DNA from: a virus
Strand: one strand, 5' to 3'
DNA: 64,000 bases
Virus record (IMG/VR): IMGVR_UViG_3300024252_000004
Span: 186,001 to 250,000 of that record
Shown here piece after piece: positions 1 through 7,945 of this stretch. The notes under the pieces were generated by a model. That model was not told where the DNA came from. It saw nothing but the letters and a program-made list of their open reading frames with translations, and searched no databases. The number at the start of each line of letters is the position of its first letter. Positions within the stretch are counted from its first letter, which is position 1. The position numbers and the translations under genes were made by a program.

Positions 1-8
1 CCCACCTG

Positions 9-209
9 ATGAGGCCATGGCAGTCTGTCAGGAGTCTTGGGATTGAAATGGAGACGCCTCTTGGGGCAGTGTATATTTGTCCCCTGGATGACAAGAAGCA
101 TGTAAGGGTAAGAGACACAGAAGGTGTTGAGCATGATTGGCCCTTTGACTATGCTGTTGGCAACGCATTTGTAGCAACATTTTCAGAAAATGATGCCGCC
201 CCATCCTGA
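9..209 (+). CDS. Hypothetical protein, possibly 5'-truncated
   Basis: Unrecognised 66-residue protein. No stop lies in frame before the ATG, so the gene may continue upstream of the window. The sequence is acidic with aromatic residues toward the C-terminus and shows no motif I recognise. It ends just before a promoter-like element, so it is probably the last gene of the preceding block. Confidence 0.55.
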   Translation: MRPWQSVRSLGIEMETPLGAVYICPLDDKKHVRVRDTEGVEHDWPFDYAVGNAFVATFSENDAAPS

Positions 210-214
210 AGGGA

Positions 215-245
215 AGTTTTCTAAATTTCTCACAGGATGTTATAG
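215..245 (+). promoter_or_regulatory. Recurring phage promoter-like element, copy 1
   Basis: Matches the window-wide pattern TTTTCTAAATTT, then CACAGGATG, then TTATA. The TG-n-TATA at the right end resembles an extended -10 box and the left T-rich block sits at -35 distance. It lies in an intergenic gap and reads into the next gene. Confidence 0.6.
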
Positions 246-319
246 GGTTATGTAAGCCCGCACAATGTCAGGAATAGGTCGCCGCCATTCCTTGGCAATA
301 CTTTGTCCCCGAGAATAAA

Positions 320-868
320 ATGCCTCCGTCTATCGTTTGGTATTACCACAATGATGAATGGGTCAAGCTTTACAAGGAGAGTAGCTCTTACTACTTTGTA
401 GATGTATTGACTTATGGTCGAGGAATGTGTTTCGGAGCAGCGCCTTCGAATACATATTCGGATAAGCCAAAGTATATTCCTGGGAAGATCCCTCTCGATC
501 GGGTTAGGGTCTTTACCGAACGGAAAATCTCCATTGATTACGTCGAGGAAGCAGAAAAGGTTCTCTTCAGAGATACTTGCTTCAGCTTCAGTCAAGACAT
601 GGAGGCTATTGAGTGGGGCGGAGAGAGCACGAAGATCACCGTTACTGAGACGGTTACGAAGATCGAAGGCTGGAACAACACTCACGTCTGCTCCTATTGC
701 GAAGAGAGTTCTGTGACTCCAAACGATAGCATTGACCTCTCTGCTGTCACTTGTAACTGCGGAAGCACGGGACGCTTTGTCACAATGGAGCATTGGCTGA
801 GTAGCAGCGGGATCAATGAGATTCCATACGTTGGTCAGACGGTCACCGTTACCAGAGAGGGTAGATAG
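320..868 (+). CDS. Hypothetical protein with C-terminal zinc-ribbon-like cysteines
   Basis: 182 residues, unrecognised. Four cysteines near the C-terminus (C124, C127, C145, C147) are spaced as two CxxC/CxC knuckles, which suggests a small zinc-binding ribbon. It is the first gene after promoter-like copy 1 and is followed almost directly by the next ORF. The ribosome binding site is weak, so the start is uncertain. Confidence 0.6.
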   Translation: MPPSIVWYYHNDEWVKLYKESSSYYFVDVLTYGRGMCFGAAPSNTYSDKPKYIPGKIPLDRVRVFTERKISIDYVEEAEKVLFRDTCFSFSQDMEAIEWGGESTKITVTETVTKIEGWNNTHVCSYCEESSVTPNDSIDLSAVTCNCGSTGRFVTMEHWLSSSGINEIPYVGQTVTVTREGR

Positions 869-869
869 C

Positions 870-1088
870 ATGTCTGCGGAGACTATCTCACTTCAGGAAT
901 TCATGATCGAAGTTCGCAGAATCCTCCGCAAGAACAACTGGTCTGCTGCTTACTTCCTTTGGCACACAATCCACTTTGTATATTCAGAATGTGATCCCGC
1001 AGACTTCCTGTGGTTCTTGCTCGAAGTAAATAAAAGAAAGGCCGGCACGGCCTGCGAAACGTACACACAGACTAAGGAACCAGTATAG
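870..1088 (+). CDS. Small hypothetical protein
   Basis: 72 residues, starting at the ATG after GAGAGGGTAGATAGC, which supplies a Shine-Dalgarno. An in-frame ATG at 816 lies inside the upstream gene and is less likely. The protein has a basic N-terminal helix and an aromatic middle. No family recognised; the spacing suggests co-transcription with the gene upstream. Confidence 0.6.
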   Translation: MSAETISLQEFMIEVRRILRKNNWSAAYFLWHTIHFVYSECDPADFLWFLLEVNKRKAGTACETYTQTKEPV

Positions 1089-1104
1089 GTTCTGAGGAAA
1101 TCTG

Positions 1105-1614
1105 ATGACTGATGGCGAAGGTTTTGATCCCAACAATGTTTTCTCTCTGAATGCAAAGCGAAACTACGGTAGGTCTTTCGAGATTGGCCGGAAGTATGCT
1201 GAGTGCATCATTGATGGTGTTGAAATCAAGCACAATTTCAAGGTTGCAGATCGGGTGGCGTTCACTATGGATTGTTTTAAGGAGGTGATTGACGAGAGTT
1301 ACTCTCTTGAGTTTTCCAGATTCATGATGATTTGTGTTCGTCACAAGATTGATCCCATTCATTCTGCTCTACTCTCTCAGAGTCTTTCCGGCAATGTCTT
1401 TGGTTTCTATACCGTGAAGATTGAGGATGGTAAGGCGCCGGTTCGAGAGTATCCTCGCATTGGAACTTACATGAACGATGGTGTCATTATGGTTTCTGAA
1501 GAGGCTGGGCTTAAGGCCATGAAGTTCTCAAGAAATCTTGGATACCTTATGGTCTCCATTGCTATGGCACTCTCAGGGGGTTTTGTGGCGGTCCTCTTCT
1601 TCATCTTTGGCTGA
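1105..1614 (+). CDS. Hypothetical protein with C-terminal membrane helix
   Basis: 169 residues. The last 28 residues form a single hydrophobic helix ending in FFIFG, so the protein is probably tail-anchored with a soluble N-terminal domain in the cytoplasm. A GAGGAAAT Shine-Dalgarno precedes the ATG. The family is not recognised. Confidence 0.65.
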   Translation: MTDGEGFDPNNVFSLNAKRNYGRSFEIGRKYAECIIDGVEIKHNFKVADRVAFTMDCFKEVIDESYSLEFSRFMMICVRHKIDPIHSALLSQSLSGNVFGFYTVKIEDGKAPVREYPRIGTYMNDGVIMVSEEAGLKAMKFSRNLGYLMVSIAMALSGGFVAVLFFIFG

Positions 1615-1630
1615 AATAAAAGGAGAAGTG

Positions 1631-2035
1631 ATGGCAACGAGTTTTACATTCAGAGATAGGGACGGAAAGACCCTGAGCATTAGCCATGATGGTCCTGTGG
1701 ATATCCTACTTACTCCGAAGGTTTGGAGAAGGGACAGAGAGAACTATCGGATGGTTACGGTTCAAACTGTAGTTGATTTTGCAGAAGACCCTGGCCCTGA
1801 AAATGAAGTGTGCTATAGTGAAATTGCTCATGTCACTGGATGGCATGGTAAGGGTTTCATGGTACGCGTCAAGTCAAGAGAAGATGAGTCTGAGCCTGTG
1901 TTTGCATTCCGTTCGTCCAGTAAGGTTTTCTACCTTCAGGACTACGATGATGACTCTACGGCATACTCTGATGCCATGACCTGGGCAACTGAAAAGATTG
2001 CCCATTACTACGAAATGAATCAGAAAAACTACTAA
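1631..2035 (+). CDS. Hypothetical protein
   Basis: 134 residues, starting at the ATG that follows AGGAGAAGTG. The earlier in-frame ATG at 1538 overlaps the upstream gene and lacks a Shine-Dalgarno. The protein is acidic and beta-rich in appearance. Its stop codon is embedded in the left arm of a 10-bp inverted repeat (2029-2058). Confidence 0.65.
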   Translation: MATSFTFRDRDGKTLSISHDGPVDILLTPKVWRRDRENYRMVTVQTVVDFAEDPGPENEVCYSEIAHVTGWHGKGFMVRVKSREDESEPVFAFRSSSKVFYLQDYDDDSTAYSDAMTWATEKIAHYYEMNQKNY

Positions 2036-2058
2036 GAGAGCGCCGAGACTCTTAGTAG
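2029..2058 (+). terminator. Hairpin overlapping a stop codon
   Basis: CTACTAAGAG and CTCTTAGTAG form a perfect 10-bp stem with a 10-nt loop, and the TAA stop lies in the left arm. No T-run follows directly, so it may act as an mRNA 3'-end stabiliser or a weak terminator. Confidence 0.45.
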
Positions 2059-2098
2059 ATATTAATCGGTAAAACAAAAAACCTGTAGAGGTAAGTCA

Positions 2099-2458
2099 AT
2101 GAATCTTCGCAATCTTAGCGCCATGCTCCTGTTCTCTTTCGCAATGGCGTGTGGTACCATTGAGGGCGTTGCTGACAGGACTCTTGATCCTGACAATGTT
2201 ATTCACAATTACGAGTGGTTCCACGACACGAGTGAGGCCATTGAGGCTCGTCTTCCTCAGATTGCTGACTATGTTCAGTATATTGCAGACGAGACTGATC
2301 CTGCTGAGAAGCAGCGTCTTCGGACGGAGCTTAACGCGATGCGTCAGTCGTGCCGAAGCATGGTGTCTGATTACAACGCGAATTCGAAGAAGGTCAACGT
2401 GTCTATGTTCAAGGGGCGTACTGCTCCTGCCAGCTACTCTCTCTCCATCTGCGACTAA
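2099..2458 (+). CDS. Putative lipoprotein
   Basis: 119 residues. It begins with a short basic segment, a hydrophobic stretch and the lipobox-like FAMAC-G, so type II signal-peptidase processing and lipid anchoring are likely. The mature part is helical and polar. It is followed after 11 nt by a second lipoprotein gene, suggesting a cell-envelope pair. Function unknown. Confidence 0.65.
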   Translation: MNLRNLSAMLLFSFAMACGTIEGVADRTLDPDNVIHNYEWFHDTSEAIEARLPQIADYVQYIADETDPAEKQRLRTELNAMRQSCRSMVSDYNANSKKVNVSMFKGRTAPASYSLSICD

Positions 2459-2469
2459 GGTTTTATACA

Positions 2470-2949
2470 ATGAAGCGTCTATTTTTTGCTGCCCTCTATG
2501 CTCTCACCCTCACTTCGTGTGAGTTTGCTCCGCCTACTGCGTCTGAGAAGCAGGCTCGTAAGGCTCAGAGGGCTGCGGAGACAGTCAATTTCACTGAGAA
2601 TGCAGAGATTGAGAACATTCAGCGTCGTCTCAAGCTGACTTCTTCTCCTGGCCTGACCGGCTATGTCCTGCTTCTGAATGATGCTGGTCAGCCCATCATG
2701 TATGTTGCTACTGAGGGCAAGCTGACCTCTGGTGGTAAGCGTCTGACCAGACCTTATGATCTCAGCGGTACTTATGGACAGATGCCGACCCCTTCTGACG
2801 AGGGAACTTGGAGCGGTGGTGGTTCTCTGCCGTATATCTACTTCTGGTCTGTTAGCGGGCAGTATTACCAGTGGAGTGGAGACTATCTGTTCAGTGACCA
2901 GCCTTTCCGTCTGAGTGTCGAACCTCTTGTGGTTGACATTCAGCGCTGA
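2470..2949 (+). CDS. Putative lipoprotein
   Basis: 159 residues with signal sequence and lipobox LTLTSC-E. The mature N-terminus is a charged helix (about residues 25-55), followed by a compact beta-rich region with many G, Y and W residues. Two successive phage lipoproteins are often superinfection-exclusion or lysis-associated factors; that role is inference only. Confidence 0.65.
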   Translation: MKRLFFAALYALTLTSCEFAPPTASEKQARKAQRAAETVNFTENAEIENIQRRLKLTSSPGLTGYVLLLNDAGQPIMYVATEGKLTSGGKRLTRPYDLSGTYGQMPTPSDEGTWSGGGSLPYIYFWSVSGQYYQWSGDYLFSDQPFRLSVEPLVVDIQR

Positions 2950-2997
2950 GAAGCCTGTAAGGTAGCAAGCGTTTGGTTTCAAGCTGCGGGAGTTCTG

Positions 2998-3321
2998 ATG
3001 TATATTTTGGATCGCAAAACGAAGGTTGAAAACCCGGAAGACTTGGGTGATACAGAATTCGTCATTCTGAAACAGAGTAAGATTGTTCCTTCTTCTGGTT
3101 GGGAAAGTGATCCGGGCTACTCGACTCCACCTCCGGAAGCTTATTGGGAAATCTATCCCTTTGAGTCTCGGGAAGCATGGGAGTCTGCGGTCCTTGCTCT
3201 TGGAAAGAAGAATCTGGAGAGAGCAGAGACGGGCAAGTATGGCAAGCCTGATATCTTTCTTGCTCTTAGGATCTCCGGTTCTGCCTCTGTTCAGACAGTT
3301 GTTCAGTTGGTGAATCGATGA
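2998..3321 (+). CDS. Hypothetical protein
   Basis: 107 residues, unrecognised, with a Pro- and Trp-rich centre. Its TGA overlaps the ATG of the next gene, indicating translational coupling. CGGGAGTTCTG upstream of the ATG supplies the ribosome binding site. Confidence 0.6.
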   Translation: MYILDRKTKVENPEDLGDTEFVILKQSKIVPSSGWESDPGYSTPPPEAYWEIYPFESREAWESAVLALGKKNLERAETGKYGKPDIFLALRISGSASVQTVVQLVNR

Positions 3322-3809
3322 ATGGAATCGTTCTTTTTGACAGAGACCTTGACGAGACTCATTCTTCTAAGGGGAATGAGGAGGTTCTGTTCACCTCGGA
3401 GACTGGCGGAGTAAAGATTAAGTTCTTCTCTTCGGGAACTCTTGAGAGGGCGATTAAATGCTGTGAGCAGCACGGTATGCCTCTTCATATTCTGGTAACC
3501 AGATGGTTTGGATCCAAGGATGCTTTCGCTAAGCATGTGTCAGAGAATGAGACATGGTGGTATGACAAGCTCTACTCCACGAAGGTAAATGTCACACTGC
3601 ACTTGAGCAAGAGACTCTATCATCATCCGGATGGCTTCCTTGACAGGATGGCGAGAGAGTCTCTTGATTTGACACTTCCAACACGGATGTATCTTGGTAG
3701 AGAGCGAGCGATGAGGTTGCAAGACATTCAGACTATGTTGCTGACTAAGGGTTGGTTGACAGTCTCGAATGAGAGCCTTTGGGAAGTGTTGTGTCAGGAG
3801 GATTCTTGA
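3318..3809 (+). CDS. Hypothetical protein
   Basis: 163 residues, unrecognised. The start overlaps the stop of the preceding gene. It is the last + strand gene before a strong bidirectional terminator that separates it from the minus-strand endolysin. Residues 30-55 contain Cys and His in a pattern that does not form an obvious metal site. Confidence 0.6.
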   Translation: MNGIVLFDRDLDETHSSKGNEEVLFTSETGGVKIKFFSSGTLERAIKCCEQHGMPLHILVTRWFGSKDAFAKHVSENETWWYDKLYSTKVNVTLHLSKRLYHHPDGFLDRMARESLDLTLPTRMYLGRERAMRLQDIQTMLLTKGWLTVSNESLWEVLCQEDS

Positions 3810-3856
3810 ACGAAAGAGAGCAGAAGATTTGCTAAGGTAAGTCTCAAACAAACAGG

Positions 3857-3890
3857 AACCCCGGTAGGCTTAGGCTTACCGGGGTTTTCT
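3857..3890. terminator. Bidirectional intrinsic terminator
   Basis: A 13-bp GC-rich stem with a 4-nt loop (AACCCCGGTA paired with TACCGGGGTT at its base) has a T-run on each strand. It lies between convergent genes, so it can end both the + block and the minus-strand endolysin transcript. Confidence 0.85.
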
Positions 3891-3910
3891 GCGTTTGGGA
3901 TATGCTTAAG

Positions 3911-4849
3911 TTATCTTCTTCCTGGGTCAAAGCCGGGAATCATTTTCAAAGCGAAGGCAATGTTAGTGAGGTTATCTGGATCAATCAGCAGATTCTCAAT
4001 ATTATAAGTCTTGCCGTAAAGCTTTACTGCATCTTTGATTGCAGCTTCAGTCTTCTTGCCCCACCAGCCATCAATGTCTCCAACGTTGAGACCCATCCTT
4101 GCACAGTGACTCTGAACTGCTCTAACTCTAAGCTTCCTGTTAAAGTTAACATCAAGCAATGCAGGCTTTTCCTTCACCATTCTTGCTCTTAGATAAATCT
4201 CTAATTGGTTCCAGGGGAATGCAGGCCCGGGGTCAGTCTTTCTTGTAGGAGATACATGCTCATGACCGATGACATTCTCTGGAAGAATGTTATATTCTTT
4301 CATCCAATTCCATACTTGCCAAGCCACAGCTTCTACTTGCTGGTCAGGATACTCTGCCCAAAGTTTATTACTCCAAGCCTTTCTATGGTCGGGGAACTTA
4401 TCCATATCCTGTGCTGTTACCACACGAGTAGTAACTAGTTTACCCTTGGATGATTTATATCTTTCATCACGATAGAATTCCTTATCAGATTGCATAACCT
4501 CTGGAGTTCCTTTGTTTCTGTATACATAGCGAGGAGAGGAGCCATCAAACTCTCCGTCTCCCCAACCAAAGTTAACCATCTCAACACCGAAGGCGTGATG
4601 ATTTATGCCGGAGTATCCGCACCAGCTACTGGAGCCAGCGTGCCATCCTCTGTTCTCATCCTCAAGGTATCTAACAAGCTTGCCGTCTCGTTCAACACAG
4701 AAGTGAACAGAGATGCCTCTGTTCTTCAGCACACTGTGCGTCTGAGGCTCAGTATAGCCGGCAGTATAATGAAGGACGATAGCCCAAGGGGTACGTGTCC
4801 AGCCCCTGCTATATCCTTTTGTTAAAAGGTTCTCTTCTACTTTTCTCAT
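3911..4849 (-). CDS. N-acetylmuramoyl-L-alanine amidase endolysin
   Basis: 312 residues. The N-terminal amidase_2/PGRP-type domain (about residues 10-215) cleaves the amide bond between muramic acid and the stem peptide, leading to host lysis. Visible zinc-ligand motifs are VLHYTAG near residue 27, GHEHVSP near 195 and a downstream DPGPAF. A C-terminal peptidoglycan-binding-like domain (about 235-300, with DGWWGKKTEAAI) targets the wall. There is no signal peptide, so a holin must release it; none is identified here. It shares the minus strand with the ChaB-like gene upstream. Confidence 0.88.
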   Translation of the reverse strand: MRKVEENLLTKGYSRGWTRTPWAIVLHYTAGYTEPQTHSVLKNRGISVHFCVERDGKLVRYLEDENRGWHAGSSSWCGYSGINHHAFGVEMVNFGWGDGEFDGSSPRYVYRNKGTPEVMQSDKEFYRDERYKSSKGKLVTTRVVTAQDMDKFPDHRKAWSNKLWAEYPDQQVEAVAWQVWNWMKEYNILPENVIGHEHVSPTRKTDPGPAFPWNQLEIYLRARMVKEKPALLDVNFNRKLRVRAVQSHCARMGLNVGDIDGWWGKKTEAAIKDAVKLYGKTYNIENLLIDPDNLTNIAFALKMIPGFDPGRR

Positions 4850-4894
4850 AATGTTCCTTTTAGTTAGTTGTGTCGCATCTTCAGTTAGAGGTGC

Positions 4895-5299
4895 TTAATC
4901 TATTGTACTCAACGCGGCACCCTGGCCACCGGGGAGAAAAGCTTGATAGGCGATTTTCCTGACGATTTGCCCGGCATCTTTTTGCCCGAGAGATATCAAA
5001 GTGTTTGAAAGATCGATCAGCTTATCATAAGAGGATTTCTTTTTAGTCTTCTTATCTTGCTTCTTGGTTTCTTTCTTTGTTTTTGTTGGATCGGTTTTAT
5101 GATGGCTCGACTTGAGCTTCTTGTTATTATTAAGGACGCCCCAAGCTTTTGCGTAAGCGGTAGACTCACCATCTCCATCAGCTATAGCACCGTTAAAGAC
5201 GTGGATGAACTGTTTGACTTCTTTCTTGCCAGCTTTAGGGTGACGCTTTTTGATTCGTTTGACTAAAGCCTTCGGCGGATTTTTAACACTATAGGGCAT
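4895..5299 (-). CDS. ChaB-like protein with C-terminal tag helix
   Basis: 134 residues from the ATG giving MPYSVKNPPKAL; a GAGGATAG Shine-Dalgarno precedes it. The first 55 residues resemble the ChaB fold (MPY start, then DGES.TAYAKAWGVL), a small domain common in phages and bacteria. A lysine-rich linker follows. The C-terminus then carries the motif YDKLIDLSNTLISLGQKDAG, which resembles N-terminal motifs in three other proteins here. Probably co-transcribed with the endolysin. The last codons overlap a GGGGAGAAAA repeat on the opposite strand. Function unknown; DNA binding or virion packaging are guesses. Confidence 0.65.
   Translation of the reverse strand: MPYSVKNPPKALVKRIKKRHPKAGKKEVKQFIHVFNGAIADGDGESTAYAKAWGVLNNNKKLKSSHHKTDPTKTKKETKKQDKKTKKKSSYDKLIDLSNTLISLGQKDAGQIVRKIAYQAFLPGGQGAALSTID
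4926..4949 (+). repeat. CCACCGGGGAGAAAA repeat, antisense to a gene
   Basis: Nearly identical to elements at 20607, 50324 and 55585, which lie in intergenic promoter regions. Here it sits inside the 3' end of the ChaB-like gene on the opposite strand, and the sequence after it looks like a decayed promoter element. Confidence 0.55.
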
Positions 5300-5344
5300 G
5301 GTACTTTCTATCCTCACTATTGATTCTCATTATTAGTTGAAAGA

Positions 5345-5375
5345 TTCTTCTCCAAAATTCTTGCAGGATGTTATG
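5345..5375 (+). promoter_or_regulatory. Recurring promoter-like element, copy 2 (diverged)
   Basis: Contains the conserved GCAGGATGTTATG core with a weaker T-rich left half. It lies in the divergent gap between the minus-strand ChaB-like gene and the + strand gene at 5453. Confidence 0.45.
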
Positions 5376-5452
5376 GATTGGCATAGCCCGATGGAATCAT
5401 CGTGGATGATAAAACTATTCATATGTAGTAGAATAATATGGAGAGAGGGACA

Positions 5453-5785
5453 ATGGCTGAAGCTGTTACGGTACATGCTTATAAAGCATCTGGATCCGAA
5501 AGAGAATATACATTTCTATTTGATTCAGATCCTGGCCAAGAAGCAGTAGAGGAACTTCTTGGCAGCTTCGAGGGTGACATCTGGATTACAGACAGATTCC
5601 CATTCATGATGGGCAATATGTATACGCTTCTTAAGGGTGAGAAACCTTTCAACGTCTATGACTTTGATCTTACTCTTGTTGGGGGAGGAGTCATTTCGGC
5701 CGGCACCCAAGTCATGTTTAAAACCTACACCGACATTTTGTGGGAACCAGTAGAGGACGGAAATGAAGAAGGATTTCAAGCTTGA
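5453..5785 (+). CDS. Hypothetical protein
   Basis: 110 residues from the ATG after GGAGAGAGGGACA. An in-frame ATG at 5438 lies before that Shine-Dalgarno. Unrecognised; mixed alpha/beta with several glycine turns. Its end overlaps the next gene by 23 nt, implying coupled translation. Confidence 0.6.
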   Translation: MAEAVTVHAYKASGSEREYTFLFDSDPGQEAVEELLGSFEGDIWITDRFPFMMGNMYTLLKGEKPFNVYDFDLTLVGGGVISAGTQVMFKTYTDILWEPVEDGNEEGFQA

Positions 5786-6101
5786 TAAGGAACTGACTAC
5801 AGATACCGCTGCCTATTTTGGCAGTAGTCATTACGTCGTTCATTATGATCTTGATCCTATCAACCCATTCTCTCTTAACAGACTGATCGTCATTGATGAA
5901 GTCCCTGGCAAAGTAGCTCAGCTATTTGGCAAAAGAACAACTCGTCGTGTTTTTCTTGGCAGGATGAGTTGGCACGAGATTCTTAACGATAAGAGGCTGC
6001 TCTGTCCAAAGCAGATGGAACTTCAGCTATCAGAAATATGTTTCAGTTTGGAGAAGAAGAACAAGAGCAGACTAAAGGCTAAACGAATTAAGAGGACTTG
6101 A
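5763..6101 (+). CDS. Hypothetical protein
   Basis: 112 residues, unrecognised. The N-terminal half is beta-rich and the C-terminal 20 residues are strongly basic, which would suit nucleic-acid contact. It overlaps the preceding gene. A promoter-like element follows it directly. Confidence 0.6.
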   Translation: MKKDFKLDKELTTDTAAYFGSSHYVVHYDLDPINPFSLNRLIVIDEVPGKVAQLFGKRTTRRVFLGRMSWHEILNDKRLLCPKQMELQLSEICFSLEKKNKSRLKAKRIKRT

Positions 6102-6114
6102 AGATCCTATTCGG

Positions 6115-6145
6115 ATTTTTTATAGATTTCTCGTAGGGCGTTATA
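6115..6145 (+). promoter_or_regulatory. Recurring promoter-like element, copy 3
   Basis: TTTTTATAGATTTCTC followed by GGGCGTTATAC. It reads into the gene at 6185 and the tRNA-Cys beyond. Confidence 0.55.
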
Positions 6146-6184
6146 CTGAAGGGAACGAAGCCCCCAACGAATCCCGAGGTTTGA

Positions 6185-6496
6185 ATGGCCACTCCTATTG
6201 TTACCACTGATGATGGAACCTACACCTATTCTACGAGCCTTAGGCGGTGGGTCTGTACGGCTGGGAGAATCCCCGGTATGAGTGGTGGATTCCATCTCAA
6301 TTGCTGTGTTCACCTCACGTTTGGTGCGGAGCTTAGTGCTGTGGCACTCAAGGAAGGGTTCACCCGCGAGGACTTTGGTTTCTTCACGAAGCCTGAGAAG
6401 CCTGAGAAGTCTGTTAAGGTGAAGAAGCTTCGCACTGGAAAGCCCGGTGTTCGTCGCAGCAAGGTCAAGAATTTCGAAGAGCTTTTCAGTCTGTGA
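6185..6496 (+). CDS. Hypothetical basic protein
   Basis: 103 residues. The centre is uncharged with paired cysteines (NCCVH). The C-terminal third is lysine- and arginine-rich with Pro repeats (KPEKPEK). No family recognised. It directly precedes tRNA-Cys in the same transcript. Confidence 0.55.
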   Translation: MATPIVTTDDGTYTYSTSLRRWVCTAGRIPGMSGGFHLNCCVHLTFGAELSAVALKEGFTREDFGFFTKPEKPEKSVKVKKLRTGKPGVRRSKVKNFEELFSL

Positions 6497-6535
6497 TTGA
6501 CTCCCTGAGCCACTTAGGGTACAACTCTCTGTAAT

Positions 6536-6611
6536 GGCGAGATACCCAAGTGGCCTAAGGGGCGCGGTTGCAACCCGTGTATCGTCGGTTCAAATCCGAC
6601 TCTCGCCTCCA
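6536..6611 (+). tRNA. tRNA-Cys (anticodon GCA)
   Basis: Seven-bp acceptor GGCGAGA/TCTCGCC, anticodon stem CGCGG/CCGTG with loop TTGCAAC, T arm GTCGG/CCGAC, discriminator T (as in Cys tRNAs) and an encoded CCA end. All arms are intact, so it should function in translation. Confidence 0.9.
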
Positions 6612-6628
6612 ATGCCTGGAGAAATAGG

Positions 6629-6868
6629 ATGAACGAAGTTAAAGCCCAACGGTGGTATGTGTACCCGGAAGGTGCCGGAAAGGGTGAAGGGAAAGACCTT
6701 TACGATTTCGGTCTTAGGCTCACGTCTTGTGGCACAGATGAAGATCCTCAGGAGCTTCTGGATTCGTGGGACGAATTGAGTAATGATAATCTGATCATTG
6801 TTCTCTGCACACATGATGGATCTGGTTGGCTGCGTGCCACCGATAAGTTGAACCCCACAGTCTCTTAG
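6629..6868 (+). CDS. Hypothetical protein
   Basis: 79 residues, acidic, unrecognised. It starts at the ATG after GGAGAAATAGG, 17 nt downstream of tRNA-Cys, so it shares the transcript with the tRNA. Confidence 0.55.
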   Translation: MNEVKAQRWYVYPEGAGKGEGKDLYDFGLRLTSCGTDEDPQELLDSWDELSNDNLIIVLCTHDGSGWLRATDKLNPTVS

Positions 6869-6900
6869 TGAGAGACGCAAACAAAGTAAAGGAGGCCATA

Positions 6901-7239
6901 ATGGCTAACGCTGAGACTACTCGTAACTTCTGTCAGAACGGCGGACGTGTTGCGCATTTTCACGAGACGGATGATGACGGTCCTCTGATCGCAACCATCG
7001 CATACACTCGCACTGATGAGGGCGAGATCCTCTTCGGTTCCACCATCTATCGCCCGGGTGATGACCCGTGGACGAAGCAGCCTCACACTGAGACTGCCAT
7101 TGGTCGGGCGACTGTGCGTCCTATCTCCATTCCCGATGCTGATATGTCCGGTGCTGAGCGCAAGGTCTATGTGCGGGAGGCTATGAAGACCAACTACCGT
7201 GGTAGTCGAGTTCGGGTTCGGGCAGTCTCGACTGACTGA
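6901..7239 (+). CDS. Hypothetical protein
   Basis: 112 residues from the ATG after GGAGGCCATA, an optimal ribosome binding site. Unrecognised; mixed alpha/beta with a basic C-terminus. The strong binding site suggests high expression. Confidence 0.65.
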   Translation: MANAETTRNFCQNGGRVAHFHETDDDGPLIATIAYTRTDEGEILFGSTIYRPGDDPWTKQPHTETAIGRATVRPISIPDADMSGAERKVYVREAMKTNYRGSRVRVRAVSTD

Positions 7240-7247
7240 ATGAATAT

Positions 7248-7341
7248 GGGGCGGTACGCCATATGTGGACCGCGAGCGAACGACAAACTGTGAGGGGTAA
7301 AGATCCCCTGCTGTAGGGCCCGATCCCTACCTGCCCCACCA
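7248..7341 (+). ncRNA. tRNA-like RNA, non-canonical
   Basis: Acceptor GGGGCGG/CTGCCCC with an A-CCA end and a T-arm-like GTAGG/CCTAC that encloses an 8-nt loop. A stem AGGGG/CCCCT looks like a long variable arm. No anticodon loop with U33 can be formed. It could be a decayed class II tRNA or a tRNA mimic related to the 25-kb array. Confidence 0.5.
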
Positions 7342-7421
7342 TTCGTGACAATGAAGTTTCCGTAGAGTACATCGCTATTTGTAGTGGTAGCTAATACTCA
7401 AACTATAGATAGGAGGTGACT

Positions 7422-7469
7422 GATGGAATTTCTTCTTAGAATTCTGAGACATATGGATTTTCCATTCTA
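7422..7469 (+). CDS. Micropeptide of 15 residues
   Basis: Encodes MEFLLRILRHMDFPF after a perfect AGGAGGTGACTG ribosome binding site. It is short, amphipathic and hydrophobic. It could be a small membrane-active peptide or a leader for downstream control. Support is only the binding site and the isolated position in a noncoding stretch. Confidence 0.4.
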
Positions 7470-7490
7470 ATTGAGTGGGGTCCGTGACTG

Positions 7491-7572
7491 AGCCTAATGC
7501 TTAGGCTATATAACTGCCAAAGAGTCCTGTGCGTTTTGCCTTGTATCGCGGTAGAGAACGACAGTTATATAG
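7491..7572 (+). ncRNA. Structured RNA with 11-bp closing stem
   Basis: CTATATAACTG (7506) pairs perfectly with CAGTTATATAG (7562) around a 45-nt body. An overlapping hairpin AGCCTAA/TTAGGCT shares the left arm, so two folds exclude each other. TCCT in the body can pair with AGGA after the stem. No ORF covers this stretch. Confidence 0.45.
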
Positions 7573-7645
7573 TTAGGACAGGGTATGCCAAGAAAGTAAA
7601 TCAGAGTCATGCACCCGTATGTATACACACAGACGGAGGTGTTAT

Positions 7646-7840
7646 ATGACAAAAGAAGAAGCGATTTTGGTAAGGAATCTTATTGACGGAATGGAAGAGA
7701 AGCGTTGGGGAGGCACTCTGTATGAAGGTACAGAATGTTTGGGCTGCTACATTGTGGTAGACGAAGATGAGACTCAGACGCATGAACCCGACTGCCTTTG
7801 GCATAGGGTCATGGAGATAATCAATAAGGTTCTGGAGTAG
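7646..7840 (+). CDS. Hypothetical protein
   Basis: 64 residues from the ATG after GGAGGTGTTAT. Cys and His residues (CLGC, then H and C) could bind metal. Acidic centre. Unrecognised. It is followed by tRNA-Arg. Confidence 0.6.
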   Translation: MTKEEAILVRNLIDGMEEKRWGGTLYEGTECLGCYIVVDEDETQTHEPDCLWHRVMEIINKVLE

Positions 7841-7868
7841 ATGGGGCGTCGGCCCCTTGCTCCGACAT

Positions 7869-7945
7869 GCGTGCGTAGCTCAGTTGGATAGAGCATCGGT
7901 TTCCTAAACCGAGGGTCGCAGGTTCGAGCCCTGCCGCGCGTACCA
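7869..7945 (+). tRNA. tRNA-Arg (anticodon CCT)
   Basis: Complete cloverleaf: D arm GCTC/GAGC, anticodon stem TCGGT/ACCGA with loop TTCCTAA, T arm GCAGG/CCTGC and encoded CCA. It decodes AGG, a codon frequent in the genes of this window. Confidence 0.92.

Noticed and set aside
248-871. Long minus-strand frame opposite the gene at 320
   Set aside because: It is a shadow of the + strand gene: no ribosome binding site, odd composition, and the whole neighbourhood is + strand.
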